From NCBI GenBank assembly GCA_937928575.1, contig CALFWW010000028.1:24512-88511 (forward strand): DNA of 64,000 nt, read 5' to 3'. Under the pieces are notes generated by a model. The model was not told where the DNA came from, did not search any database, and saw only the letters and a list, made by a program, of their open reading frames with translations. The position numbers were made by a program, and so were the translations under genes. Positions 36,736 through 48,150 of this stretch are shown here, one piece after another. Position 1 is the stretch's first letter. The number at the start of each line of letters is the position of its first letter. The stretch comes from an uncultured Saprospiraceae bacterium. Lineage in GTDB: Bacteria; Bacteroidota; Bacteroidia; Chitinophagales; Saprospiraceae.

Positions 36736-38226
36736 TTATTCCAACTGATAAATCTCCATTTTATCCAACTGAATTTGTCCGGTCGTTCCCCACAATTTCA
36801 TTTGGTTGAAAGGGACCGTTGGAAAAATTAGTTCTGAAAAAACAGTCAGTCCATCATCTGCAAAAATTTCAATTGAATGTTTATCTATCAAAATTCTGAC
36901 ATTAATTTTAGGTAAGGTTGAAAATTTGGGTGCATAATGTTCTTTTTGTTTGGTCAATTGAGGAAATAAATTTTGTCCCGCATTTGTTCTATTCAACAAG
37001 TACATTTTACGAATTCCATTGTAACTAAAATCAATCGATTCTCCTTTGGTATTTGACAACTCGATCGTATATCCTTCGTTTGATTTTTGCGAAAATTCTA
37101 AAACAAATTCTGAAGGGGAAGTAAATGAAGTCGCTACCGCATTTTCTTTATCAGATAATTTCATGGCACGCTGACTGATTTTGGAGCCTCTTTTTTGGTC
37201 AAAAGTATTGACTGGATTGGCAAATAATTTGATCCCATAATACGTGTCTTTCAATTCCAATTTCCTTGGTACGGTCAGGTAAGCTTTTTGTTTGGTCAAA
37301 TTGTTGGTCTCAGCATATTTATTTGCATTCATCCTTCCAATAAAAATACGCTCATTGGTATCCGTATTTAAAGTAGTTTGGCCACCAGTATTGTCCGCTC
37401 CCCAATCCAACCACAATACTTTTGAAAACGGATTGTTATTGACAAATAGTTTTCCATCAAAATCACCAACAAAATATTGCGTTCCTCCTAATTTAGAAGG
37501 ATGACCATCATCCATACTGACCATTAATACCCATTTTTTCCGATGATCATTTCCATCTACTTTCAATTGAAATAAATCAGGTGATCTCCAGGGTGCTTTC
37601 CCATGAAACCCCATTTTTTGTCCAAAATTACCGACATGCTTCCAATTTTTGAAATCAGTAGAATTGTAGAATAAAATTTGATCTGATAATGAAAGAAGTA
37701 AAATCCATTTTTTAAAATTGGGTTCATAAAATAGTTTTGTTCCCGTCACAAGTTTCAAAAATTCATCTTCCAAAATGGGTGCATCACTCAAAGTAGTGAA
37801 TGCCTTCCCGTCAGCAGTCGTATACACATACTCGATCGTAGCCGAACCATCACCTGCATTTACAAATGAAGAACGATTGGCAGGAAGCGATTTTTTAGTT
37901 TCACTTTTTTCCCACAAAATTTGGTCTTTTGAACTTATCGAGACATTTTCTTCACCCAAACTGTAATCTAAAAAGTAAGTTCCACTCAAATAAACATACC
38001 CTTTTGGATCACTCATAAAACCATCGATATCAGTATAATTTAAACTAGAAGCCCTAGCATTTGAGTTGAGCAAATTTGTAGGAATGGAACCAGACGTGCT
38101 AGTAGCGTCCTGACACCCATAAAGTGAAATCAAAATAATGAATGAAAAGATAGTCCAAGCAATCCACTGACTAGGTGCCGATGTTATTTTCTGCGAACTC
38201 TTCTTGAAATTTAAAAATAAAAGCAT
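36736..38226 (-). CDS. GH32-fold lipoprotein with degenerate catalytic motifs (probable pseudo-enzyme)
   Basis: Lipoprotein of 496 residues: membrane segment then lipobox LYGC (C38). The rest aligns by eye with GH32 fructan hydrolases: MSDPKG (71-76) for MNDPNG, WRSPDLFQL (213-221) for WECPDLFEL, GGTQYFVGDFDG (248-259), WLDWGADN (272-279), and a C-terminal beta-sandwich with IDKHSIEIFADDG. The nucleophile Asp (D73) is kept. The acid/base Glu of the EC motif is Arg214, and the Arg-Asp-Pro motif region reads VTG (160-162). The N-terminal blade is also shorter than usual. It is therefore probably not an active fructanase and may bind sugar. It is divergent from a GH13 gene with 128 nt between starts. 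A different GH43/GH32-like activity is not excluded. Confidence 0.75.
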   Translation of the reverse strand: MLLFLNFKKSSQKITSAPSQWIAWTIFSFIILISLYGCQDATSTSGSIPTNLLNSNARASSLNYTDIDGFMSDPKGYVYLSGTYFLDYSLGEENVSISSKDQILWEKSETKKSLPANRSSFVNAGDGSATIEYVYTTADGKAFTTLSDAPILEDEFLKLVTGTKLFYEPNFKKWILLLSLSDQILFYNSTDFKNWKHVGNFGQKMGFHGKAPWRSPDLFQLKVDGNDHRKKWVLMVSMDDGHPSKLGGTQYFVGDFDGKLFVNNNPFSKVLWLDWGADNTGGQTTLNTDTNERIFIGRMNANKYAETNNLTKQKAYLTVPRKLELKDTYYGIKLFANPVNTFDQKRGSKISQRAMKLSDKENAVATSFTSPSEFVLEFSQKSNEGYTIELSNTKGESIDFSYNGIRKMYLLNRTNAGQNLFPQLTKQKEHYAPKFSTLPKINVRILIDKHSIEIFADDGLTVFSELIFPTVPFNQMKLWGTTGQIQLDKMEIYQLE

Positions 38227-38354
38227 GCGGTTTAAAGTTTGTTTGAAGCAACGAAATTAAGTAATTTGTATGAGTATATCTATTCCACGATTTTTACTAA
38301 GATCATACAAAATAACTGAACAGATTTCAAGCAACTTCAACGCTGAACTTACGT

Positions 38355-40175
38355 ATGAAATACCTACTCCATTTCATTTTCATTCTAACTACATTCAACT
38401 TGTCATCACAAAATTTTTCCATCCAAAAAATCGAACCGCCATTCTGGTGGACGGGTATGAAATGGAATGAAGTTCAGTTAATGGTTTATGGCAAGAATTT
38501 GCAAGGCATCTCTGTCTCCTGCAATTCAAAAAATATAAAAATTGTAAAAGTACATGAATTAGAAAATACGGATTATACATTCGTCGACATCGCCATTACA
38601 CCCGGCACAATTGCAAAGTCTCATACATTATTTTTTGAAAAAGAGGGGCGACAAACCCCTATTCAATTTGTGATAAAGCAACGAGCCGATAACGAAAGTT
38701 GTCATCAAGGTTTTGATCAAGAAGATGTGGTATATCTTGTTACACCAGACCGATTTGCACAAGGGGGAACGATTGTAGATGATTTAGGAACAGGATGGGA
38801 AAAAATCGATCGAACCAATCCAGAAATGCGACATGGTGGCAATCTAAAAGGGATTGAAAATCGATTGGATTATTTGGTTGAATTGGGAATCACCACAATT
38901 TGGCTAAATCCTGTCTTGGAAAATAAAATGGATCGTGGAAGTTATCATGGATATGCTGCTACAGATATGTATAATGTCGACCCTCGTTTTGGCACCAACA
39001 AAGATTACCAACAGCTTGTTAGAAAATCGCATGAAAAAGGAATTAAAGTAATTTATGATCATGTTGCCAATCACGTTGGTATCAATCATCCTTGGATCGA
39101 CAATCCACCAACAGAAGACTGGATTCATGGAACTCGTGCTCACCACGTGAAAGACAAACACTACATGGCGTCGATTGTTGACCCACATGCAGATCCAAAA
39201 ACATCAGAATTATTGGACCATTTTTGGTTTGTAGATGTCATGCCGGATATGAATCAGCAAAATCTATTTCTGAAAAAATATTTGATTCAAAACATGATTT
39301 GGTGGATTGAATATACCGGTTTGGATGGGATTCGGGAAGATACGTATCCTTATGCCAATCAGGAATTTTTGAAAGAATGGAATGCTACTATTTTGGACGA
39401 ATATCCGAATCTAAACATTGTCGGAGAAGTTTGGAATCACTCGCCTGCTATCATTGCTCAATTTCAAAAAGGCGTACGGGATAACAATCTGCCTGCATTG
39501 ATGGATTTTCCATTGATGGATGCTTGCCGCAAGTATCTTACCAGAAAAGGGAGACTACAAAACATCTACGAAGTGTTCACCCAGGATTTCCTTTACGATA
39601 ATCCTAACAATTTAATGACGTTTTTTGATAATCACGATACGCCAAGAGGCATTTTTATTTCAAACGGAAATACGGCCAAAATAAAACAATGTCTCACCAT
39701 CGTCATGACAACTCGAGGAATTCCCCAATTGCTATATGGAACAGAAATTAATATGGTCGGTGGCGAACAACATGTAGCACTACGTGAAGATTTTCCGGGT
39801 GGATTTGAGGGCGATGAAAGAAATGCATTTGACCCAAAACAACGAACCTCCGAAGAAAATGATATGTGGAATTTTATTCAGCAACTCCTTCAACTTCGCA
39901 AAAAATATCCTGCGCTTAGTAAAGGAAAAATGACACATTATCCGCTGACATGGGATTCAGATGTCTACAAATATTTCAAAACATTAGGAGAAGAAAAAAT
40001 CTTGGTAATTGTCAATGGTCATGATCAAAAAAAGACGGTTGATTTTTCTGAAATTCAACATCAATTGGATGGCTACACTTCTTTTAAAAATCTATTTTCC
40101 AACAATACAACTTCTATTTCCAAAACCATTGAGATTGAAAAATGGGGTGTTAATATTTATTTATTGACGAAATAA
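38355..40175 (+). CDS. GH13 alpha-glucan hydrolase, cyclomaltodextrinase/neopullulanase type (SusA-like)
   Basis: Exported enzyme of 606 residues acting on alpha-1,4-glucans. It has a signal peptide (~1-18), a cyclomaltodextrinase N-terminal domain (~22-110, PPFWWTGMKWNEVQLMVYGK), and a GH13 barrel (~120-500). The conserved regions are intact: IYDHVANH (region I), GLDGIREDTYP with nucleophile D329 (region II), VGEVW with acid/base E358 (region III) and FFDNHD with D428 (region IV). A C-terminal beta domain follows. Periplasmic location is likely. It is divergent from the GH32-fold lipoprotein and upstream of a TonB-dependent barrel, forming a small alpha-glucan-like cluster. Confidence 0.93.
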   Translation: MKYLLHFIFILTTFNLSSQNFSIQKIEPPFWWTGMKWNEVQLMVYGKNLQGISVSCNSKNIKIVKVHELENTDYTFVDIAITPGTIAKSHTLFFEKEGRQTPIQFVIKQRADNESCHQGFDQEDVVYLVTPDRFAQGGTIVDDLGTGWEKIDRTNPEMRHGGNLKGIENRLDYLVELGITTIWLNPVLENKMDRGSYHGYAATDMYNVDPRFGTNKDYQQLVRKSHEKGIKVIYDHVANHVGINHPWIDNPPTEDWIHGTRAHHVKDKHYMASIVDPHADPKTSELLDHFWFVDVMPDMNQQNLFLKKYLIQNMIWWIEYTGLDGIREDTYPYANQEFLKEWNATILDEYPNLNIVGEVWNHSPAIIAQFQKGVRDNNLPALMDFPLMDACRKYLTRKGRLQNIYEVFTQDFLYDNPNNLMTFFDNHDTPRGIFISNGNTAKIKQCLTIVMTTRGIPQLLYGTEINMVGGEQHVALREDFPGGFEGDERNAFDPKQRTSEENDMWNFIQQLLQLRKKYPALSKGKMTHYPLTWDSDVYKYFKTLGEEKILVIVNGHDQKKTVDFSEIQHQLDGYTSFKNLFSNNTTSISKTIEIEKWGVNIYLLTK

Positions 40176-40289
40176 TTAGAATTCTTCTATAGAATAATGA
40201 TTATGAAAAAGACATCCGTTAAAAGTGTTGTAGAATGAGGGCATACAATTAAATACCTGACAATTAGCCATCATCCATCTTAATCGCGC

Positions 40290-40318
40290 GGATAATAGAT
40301 AATATCGAAAGATTATCC
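40290..40318. repeat. Small inverted repeat upstream of the TonB-dependent barrel gene
   Basis: GGATAAT (40290-40296) pairs with ATTATCC (40312-40318) in the 271-nt spacer before the barrel gene. It could be an operator; no other feature is seen in this spacer apart from a weak TACATTTT -7-like site near 40422. Confidence 0.3.
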
Positions 40319-40446
40319 TTACCTGTTTACCTCTACACTCATAGATAAATCCACATCAATCGTCTAAAAATTAATCCACTTTCATAAAATTGTTGTTATT
40401 TGTAACCATTATAATAATCGTTACATTTTGATAAAAATTTCTTCCA

Positions 40447-42882
40447 ATGAAAGTTTTTTACCTCCTACTTTTCACACTATTTAATACGGCATTATTTGGT
40501 TCCAACATCAAAGGTCAATTGCAAGACAACGAAAACAATGCAGTAAGTTTTGCGAATGTTGCTTTGTACAATTCCGCGGATAGTGTATTGGTCAAAGTTG
40601 AAATTTCAGATGATTCTGGAAAATTTATCATTAGCAATGTCGATCCTGGAAATTATTTTATCAAAGCAACTTATGTTGGATTGGCGGATTTAATTTTAGA
40701 TAATTTGGTGGTTGAATCTGAAATGGATTTAGATCTTGGGGTTAAAAAATTCCAAGCAATGGGAATTGATCTGGAAGGTGCAACGGTCACGGCGACTCGA
40801 GCATTGGTAGAAGTGAAACCCGACAGGACTGTATTCAACGTACAAGGCACGATCAACAGTACGGGTTCAGATGCATTAGCATTGTTGCGAAAAGCACCTG
40901 CAGTAACGATCGACAACAATGACAACATCAATGTTTTAGGTAGAGCGGGTGTACTGATATATGTGGATGGAAAGCGCCTACCCATCAACGGAGAACAATT
41001 GAGTGGTTATTTAAAAAGTTTGCCTGCCGATCAAATTGACCGCATAGATATCATCACCAATCCAGGTGCCAAATATGAAGCTGAAGGAAACGCTGGAATC
41101 ATTGACATCCGAATGAAGCGAGATAAAAGTCATGGTACCAATGGAACGATTAGTAGCACGGTAAGTCAGGGAAAACGTTTTCGATACAATTCGGATTTGA
41201 GTATAAACCATCGAAACAAGTTGGTGAATATTTTTGGGGCTGTTGGTGCTGGACGTGGCGCGAATGTTACCGATATGACTTTTAGAAATTTCCAAAACAG
41301 TTTATTATTAGACGAATCCAATTTACTTGAAAATGAAAACGATTTTAGAAATTTTCGAGTAGGGACCGATTTTTTTCTTGGAAAAAATCACACTGTTGGT
41401 TTTTTAGTAAGTGGTTTTGGATCTGACGGGACTAGCACAGGACTGAACAGAACTTTTATTTCTAAACAAACAAATGTTGCTGAGATTGATAGTGTTTTGG
41501 TTGCAGATAATAGAACTGAAAATACCAATACACAAATGCAATATAACATCAATTACCGATTTGACAATGCCAAAGCTGGTCGTTCTGTAAATATCGATTT
41601 GGATTATGGTCATTTCATCAATGAGAGTTTTAGAATTCAACCAAATTCATATTTCAATGCGGATGAAACCCAATTATTATCCGAAAGTAATAACGATCTA
41701 GACACACCAACCGATATTAAGATCTACACCTTCAAAGTAGATTATGAACAAAAATTATTTAACGGAAAATTGGGATTAGGAACCAAATTAAGTCAAGTCG
41801 TTTCTGACAACACTTTTTTATTCTATAATGTAGTGAATGAAAATTCAACATTAAACTTACAAAAGTCTAATCTTTTTGACTATGATGAAAATGTTTATGC
41901 AGGATACATTAGTTACAGTGGAGCTATCAATAAACAATGGAGTTACGTAGCAGGTCTTCGTGCAGAGCAGACTGATGCGGTCGGAATTCTAACTCCCTAC
42001 GACCCGAGTGAGGAGAAAGTACCGGTGGATCTGAATTATTTGAGCTGGTTTCCAAATGTTGGATTCACTTGGAATATCAAACCGATGCATTCGTTGGCAT
42101 TGAATTATGGTAGACGAATTAACCGACCAGATTACAATGTCCTCAATCCTTTTGTCATCCAATTAAGTGAGCTTTCATTCGAACAAGGGAATCCGAATTT
42201 GAGTCCAGAAATCGTGAATAATATCGAGTTGGGATATACCTTAAAATACCGTTTCAATTTCAAATTAGGATATAGCAAAACGGAAGACCAAATCACCCGA
42301 CTTATTGGTCCAGATAATGTAGACGAAAGGGCAGGTTATATTTCGTGGAGTAATCTGGCGTCACAAGAGCTCATCAGTTTCAATGCAAGTTTACCATTTC
42401 AAATCAACAAGTGGTATAGTGTCTACCTCAATGCGGGTGCATCTTACCTTGATAATCAAGCAGATTATGGAGATGGAAATGGAATTGTAGATGTACAAGC
42501 TTTCACTTACAATATTTACCAACAACACAGTTTCAATTTACCAAAAGGATTCAAAGGAGAAATTTCCAGTTGGTTTTCTGGTCCTGGTGTTTGGGGTGGT
42601 GTCTTCGAGTATAATGAAAGTTGGGCATTGAATTTAGGGTTGTCCAGAAAGTTTCTGCAAGACCGATTGAATGTCAGAGTCGCTGCGAATGATCTCTTTT
42701 TCACAAGCGGCTGGGATGGCGTCTCACAATTTAATGGCCTAACATCTGAAGGAATGGGTAACTGGGATAGCCGTCGTGTTTCTCTAAGTGCTAGTTATAA
42801 TTTTGGTAATTCTAATGTTAAGTCCCGTAAGCGTAAAACTGGTTTGGAAGAAGAAGCGGGTCGTGTTGGTGGGGAGAATTAG
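40447..42882 (+). CDS. TonB-dependent receptor-like outer membrane beta-barrel protein
   Basis: Outer-membrane protein of 811 residues: signal peptide (~1-18), CarboxypepD_reg-like domain (~20-105, IKGQLQDNENNAVSFANVAL), plug domain (~115-225, DALALLRKAPAVTIDNNDNI and ITNPGAKYEAEGNAGIIDI) and a barrel of the OMP_b-brl_3 type to near the C-terminus, followed by a short basic, charged tail. It is not a SusC homologue and no SusD gene follows. This family takes up diverse ligands. Position after the GH13 gene suggests a sugar-related substrate, but the 271-nt gap means separate transcription is possible. Confidence 0.88.
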   Translation: MKVFYLLLFTLFNTALFGSNIKGQLQDNENNAVSFANVALYNSADSVLVKVEISDDSGKFIISNVDPGNYFIKATYVGLADLILDNLVVESEMDLDLGVKKFQAMGIDLEGATVTATRALVEVKPDRTVFNVQGTINSTGSDALALLRKAPAVTIDNNDNINVLGRAGVLIYVDGKRLPINGEQLSGYLKSLPADQIDRIDIITNPGAKYEAEGNAGIIDIRMKRDKSHGTNGTISSTVSQGKRFRYNSDLSINHRNKLVNIFGAVGAGRGANVTDMTFRNFQNSLLLDESNLLENENDFRNFRVGTDFFLGKNHTVGFLVSGFGSDGTSTGLNRTFISKQTNVAEIDSVLVADNRTENTNTQMQYNINYRFDNAKAGRSVNIDLDYGHFINESFRIQPNSYFNADETQLLSESNNDLDTPTDIKIYTFKVDYEQKLFNGKLGLGTKLSQVVSDNTFLFYNVVNENSTLNLQKSNLFDYDENVYAGYISYSGAINKQWSYVAGLRAEQTDAVGILTPYDPSEEKVPVDLNYLSWFPNVGFTWNIKPMHSLALNYGRRINRPDYNVLNPFVIQLSELSFEQGNPNLSPEIVNNIELGYTLKYRFNFKLGYSKTEDQITRLIGPDNVDERAGYISWSNLASQELISFNASLPFQINKWYSVYLNAGASYLDNQADYGDGNGIVDVQAFTYNIYQQHSFNLPKGFKGEISSWFSGPGVWGGVFEYNESWALNLGLSRKFLQDRLNVRVAANDLFFTSGWDGVSQFNGLTSEGMGNWDSRRVSLSASYNFGNSNVKSRKRKTGLEEEAGRVGGEN

Positions 42883-42983
42883 TAGAAAATTATAAATGAA
42901 AAATTGAAAATTGGATCTTGTTTCTTGTTTGGGACGTGAGCTTATTCATATCTTCTGTTGGTTAGATTTTGATCAGTCTTCCA

Positions 42984-43160
42984 TGTCATTTTGAGCTTTT
43001 GCTGTGGCGAAGATGACGGATGTCGAAAAATCAAGGAAGGTTGAAGCAGCACAATTTCGACACTGATTGTAAGTAGATTTCTCCACAAGGTCGAAATTGG
43101 AAACCTGAGAAATTGCTTGATCCTTCGACATCTTGGCAAAGCCAAAGCTCAGGATGACAA
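42984..43160. repeat. Long imperfect inverted repeat, about 175 bp
   Basis: GTCATTTTGAGC...GATGTCGAA near 42984-43034 is the inverted counterpart of TTCGACATC...GCTCAGGATGAC near 43118-43160, with a second pairing TTCGACAC/GGTCGAAA inside. The sequence (GTCATCCTGAGC, CCTTCGACA) has the look of a dispersed intergenic repeat. The spacer 42883-43344 holds no gene; the short overlapping minus-strand frames here simply read through this repeat. Confidence 0.6.
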
Positions 43161-43281
43161 GCAATTTTATTATGGATCTGAGAGGTTTTCAACTTATGTA
43201 TAAACGATAGTTTTTTTAAAAGGAAGGGCCTATTCCGATAGGGATGAGAGGATGCCTACAGGGATACCCATACGTGCACAC

Positions 43282-43314
43282 AAAAAAAATGAAGTGATCT
43301 TTCGACCACTTCAT
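43282..43314 (-). terminator. katG terminator
   Basis: ATGAAGTG (43289-43296) pairs with CACTTCAT (43307-43314). On the minus strand the stem is followed by a run of T (plus-strand A at 43282-43289), 30 nt after the katG stop codon. Confidence 0.75.
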
Positions 43315-43344
43315 AAATTTATAATTCAAATTTAATACACAATT

Positions 43345-45597
<2,253 letters not shown>

Positions 45598-45639
45598 TTA
45601 TATTGATTGATAAAAACTAAATTTTAAATAGAACTATTG

Positions 45640-46587
45640 ATGCTGTCAATATCGATTAATCAAATAGAATATGTTTTAGCGTTGGTGAGGACTGGTAGTT
45701 TTAGTAAAGCTGCGGATCAATGTTACATTACGCAAAGCACGTTGAGTACAATGATCAAGAAATTGGAAAATCAGCTGGGCTTTCCACTCTTTGATCGAAA
45801 ATCAAAACCAATACAATTAACACAACAAGGAGCAGCTATTATTAATCAATTCAAAGTAGTGCAAAATGAGTATGACAATTTGGAGGAATTGATTGAAGCT
45901 ACTAAAAATGAATTTCATGGAATTTTGAAACTCGGTATTATCCCTACGATAGCTCCTTTTCTTTTGCCCCTTATTTTGGATAATTTGGTTGTCAATTATC
46001 CACAACTAAATTTTAAAATTCATGAGACTACAACATCAGAAATATTAAACAAACTAAAAACCCGCGAGTTGGACATCGGCATATTGTCCTTACCAATTAA
46101 TAACAAGGATTTTACGGAGACGAGTTTGTTTACCGAAGACTTTTTAGTTTATGATGCCAAGACTGATAAACAACAAAGCAAAAAGAAATACAAAATTAAT
46201 GATATTGATATTTCAAGATTATGGCTATTAGAAGAGAGCCACTGTATGTCAAGTCAGATTGGAAAAATTTGTAGCTTAAAAAAACAGCATAAGATAAACG
46301 GAAAACTTGAATTCAATAGTGGATCGATATTGTCATTAGTTGAATTGGTCAATATCAACAAAGGCATTACAGTACTGCCGCGTCTAGCGACTTTAAAAAG
46401 TAACATTGTAAACCCGGATTGGATTTATCCTTTGCAAAGTCCGGTTCCAGTAAGAGATGTTGGATTGATAACTTTGAATAGTTTTGCCAAAAAGAGATTA
46501 TTCAAATTATTGAAAAGTGAGATTATCAAAACAATCAAACCCATATTAAAAAAGAGTGGGAAAATTAAAATCATTGAGCCGTTTTGA
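45640..46587 (+). CDS. oxyR: LysR-family peroxide sensor OxyR
   Basis: LysR-type regulator of 315 residues: N-terminal winged helix-turn-helix (~1-60, FSKAADQCYITQSTLSTMI) and a substrate-type domain. The two redox cysteines of OxyR are conserved with the same spacing: C202 in EESHC and C211 in GKIC, nine residues apart. The start is ATG at 45640, not the TTG directly before it. Divergence from katG across a 99-nt region points to control of katG and itself. Confidence 0.92.
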   Translation: MLSISINQIEYVLALVRTGSFSKAADQCYITQSTLSTMIKKLENQLGFPLFDRKSKPIQLTQQGAAIINQFKVVQNEYDNLEELIEATKNEFHGILKLGIIPTIAPFLLPLILDNLVVNYPQLNFKIHETTTSEILNKLKTRELDIGILSLPINNKDFTETSLFTEDFLVYDAKTDKQQSKKKYKINDIDISRLWLLEESHCMSSQIGKICSLKKQHKINGKLEFNSGSILSLVELVNINKGITVLPRLATLKSNIVNPDWIYPLQSPVPVRDVGLITLNSFAKKRLFKLLKSEIIKTIKPILKKSGKIKIIEPF

Positions 46588-46679
46588 AAAATTACACATA
46601 GATATTTGTATCGCGGGAAAATCGTGCATCATAATTATTTTTTCACGAATTCCCCACGATACCAGATCATTTCAATAAA

Positions 46680-48059
46680 CTATTTTTTATTTTTCAATCT
46701 TTTACGTTTTCTCCAAGGAGCATCTATCTGCCAATCTCCAGCCATGATACACCCGTAAGGCAGTATTCGATCTACGACCGTACCCAATCCAAATTCGTCC
46801 ATTTGATCTTGGACATTTTTTGCATTTTTATAAGCTGACGGTAATTCCGAAATATCAATATGACCAGAAAAGAAACGCGCATCGATCCCCTTGGTTTCTT
46901 TCTCATAAATTTCCGTAATAGTTCGATCACTGTTCTTACGAATGTGTGCAGAACGACTGATATCACGACCTGCTCCATGTGGTGCAAAACCTAAGTTGTT
47001 TTCAGTAGTCTCCCCTTTCACGACCAAAATGGGTTCACTCATATTCAATGGTATCAATCGCAAACCATCTTTTGAATCCGGCACAAATTTATCATCCAAA
47101 GGAGTCGCCCCTTTTGCGTGATAGAATTTGTCTCCATCTTTGAAAACAAAGTTGTGCTCATTCCAAAAACGATCATTTGGTTCAACATTCATTGCACGTA
47201 AAGTCGCATCGTGAATCACTTCATGATTTAACTTAGTCCAAGAACGAATGATTTGTAATGCTTCCCAATATTCTTGCCCTTGCGGATGTGAATAAGGAAT
47301 CCATGCATTGGTTTTTAAAGTACCAGGAGATATTTCTTTTCGAAAACGCTCAGCGACTTGCATCCCTTGCTTATACAAATTTGCACCAAATCCTCTACTC
47401 CCATGATGCGTCACCATGATCGTCTCACCTGACTTTTCAGATCGACCGACATACAAAAAATGGTTGCCATCTCCTTGTGTTCCCAAGTGTGTTTTTGCTA
47501 ATCCAACACTACGCTTACTTTTGGTATAGTAGTTTGCCTTGATTTGCTTTTCCAAATCCTCAGGAAAATCAAACAAATCTGTTCGTCCACCACCACCGAA
47601 GTGTGTTACTTGTTGGGCATTATCCAAAACAGTCTTTGGATCAACATGACCAAAAGAGGTCATCATCACTGAACAACATATATCCCCACTGTGCATTGCA
47701 GGATGAATGGCATCTTTGGCAACCACAATTCCACCCACTGGTATCTGACCAACAGCTCCTGTTGGACAAGCATCTGGCATCACCGCACCGTTGACAGCAG
47801 TTGGCGTTTTCATCACAACATCCATTGTTCTTATTACCGATTCAATATTGGCAACTTCCTCTTCATTTTCTGCTCGGATATTTAAATGATATGGCACCGG
47901 TTCATCATGAGGGTAAATAAATACGGGAGCTGCATCCTCCAAAAATGTTTTCAATTCCGCGCCTCTCAAATTTTGCTCGTTGATGGTTACCAATGCTTCT
48001 TTGAACCATTTACCTTGTCGGTATCCCATTTGGATTAAATCTTTTCCTGTAATTTTCAT
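46680..48059 (-). CDS. rtcB: RNA ligase RtcB
   Basis: GTP- and Mn-dependent RNA ligase of 459 residues that joins 2',3'-cyclic phosphate or 3'-phosphate ends to 5'-OH ends. Metal-site motifs are visible: HSGDICCSV (D126 and C129), LGTQGDGNHFLYV with H200, and THHGSRGFG with H218/H219. The guanylylation His is in PHGAGRDISRS in the C-terminal part. It lacks an archease partner nearby. It is divergent from a WYL regulator, with 91 nt between starts. Confidence 0.93.
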   Translation of the reverse strand: MKITGKDLIQMGYRQGKWFKEALVTINEQNLRGAELKTFLEDAAPVFIYPHDEPVPYHLNIRAENEEEVANIESVIRTMDVVMKTPTAVNGAVMPDACPTGAVGQIPVGGIVVAKDAIHPAMHSGDICCSVMMTSFGHVDPKTVLDNAQQVTHFGGGGRTDLFDFPEDLEKQIKANYYTKSKRSVGLAKTHLGTQGDGNHFLYVGRSEKSGETIMVTHHGSRGFGANLYKQGMQVAERFRKEISPGTLKTNAWIPYSHPQGQEYWEALQIIRSWTKLNHEVIHDATLRAMNVEPNDRFWNEHNFVFKDGDKFYHAKGATPLDDKFVPDSKDGLRLIPLNMSEPILVVKGETTENNLGFAPHGAGRDISRSAHIRKNSDRTITEIYEKETKGIDARFFSGHIDISELPSAYKNAKNVQDQMDEFGLGTVVDRILPYGCIMAGDWQIDAPWRKRKRLKNKK

Positions 48060-48150
48060 AACTGATTAAATTTAACACAATATAAATACCTCACTACGCA
48101 ATTAATTTGCGTACTTTAAAGAAAATAGGAAATTAAACCTAAAATTAGCT

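Noticed and set aside
36736..38226. Active levanase/invertase
   Set aside because: The GH32 acid/base Glu and the RDP Asp are not at their expected places, so a plain enzyme call would mislead.
42942..43164. Two overlapping short minus-strand frames (67 and 63 codons)
   Set aside because: Both translate the long inverted repeat at 42984-43160 in different frames; no conserved motif.
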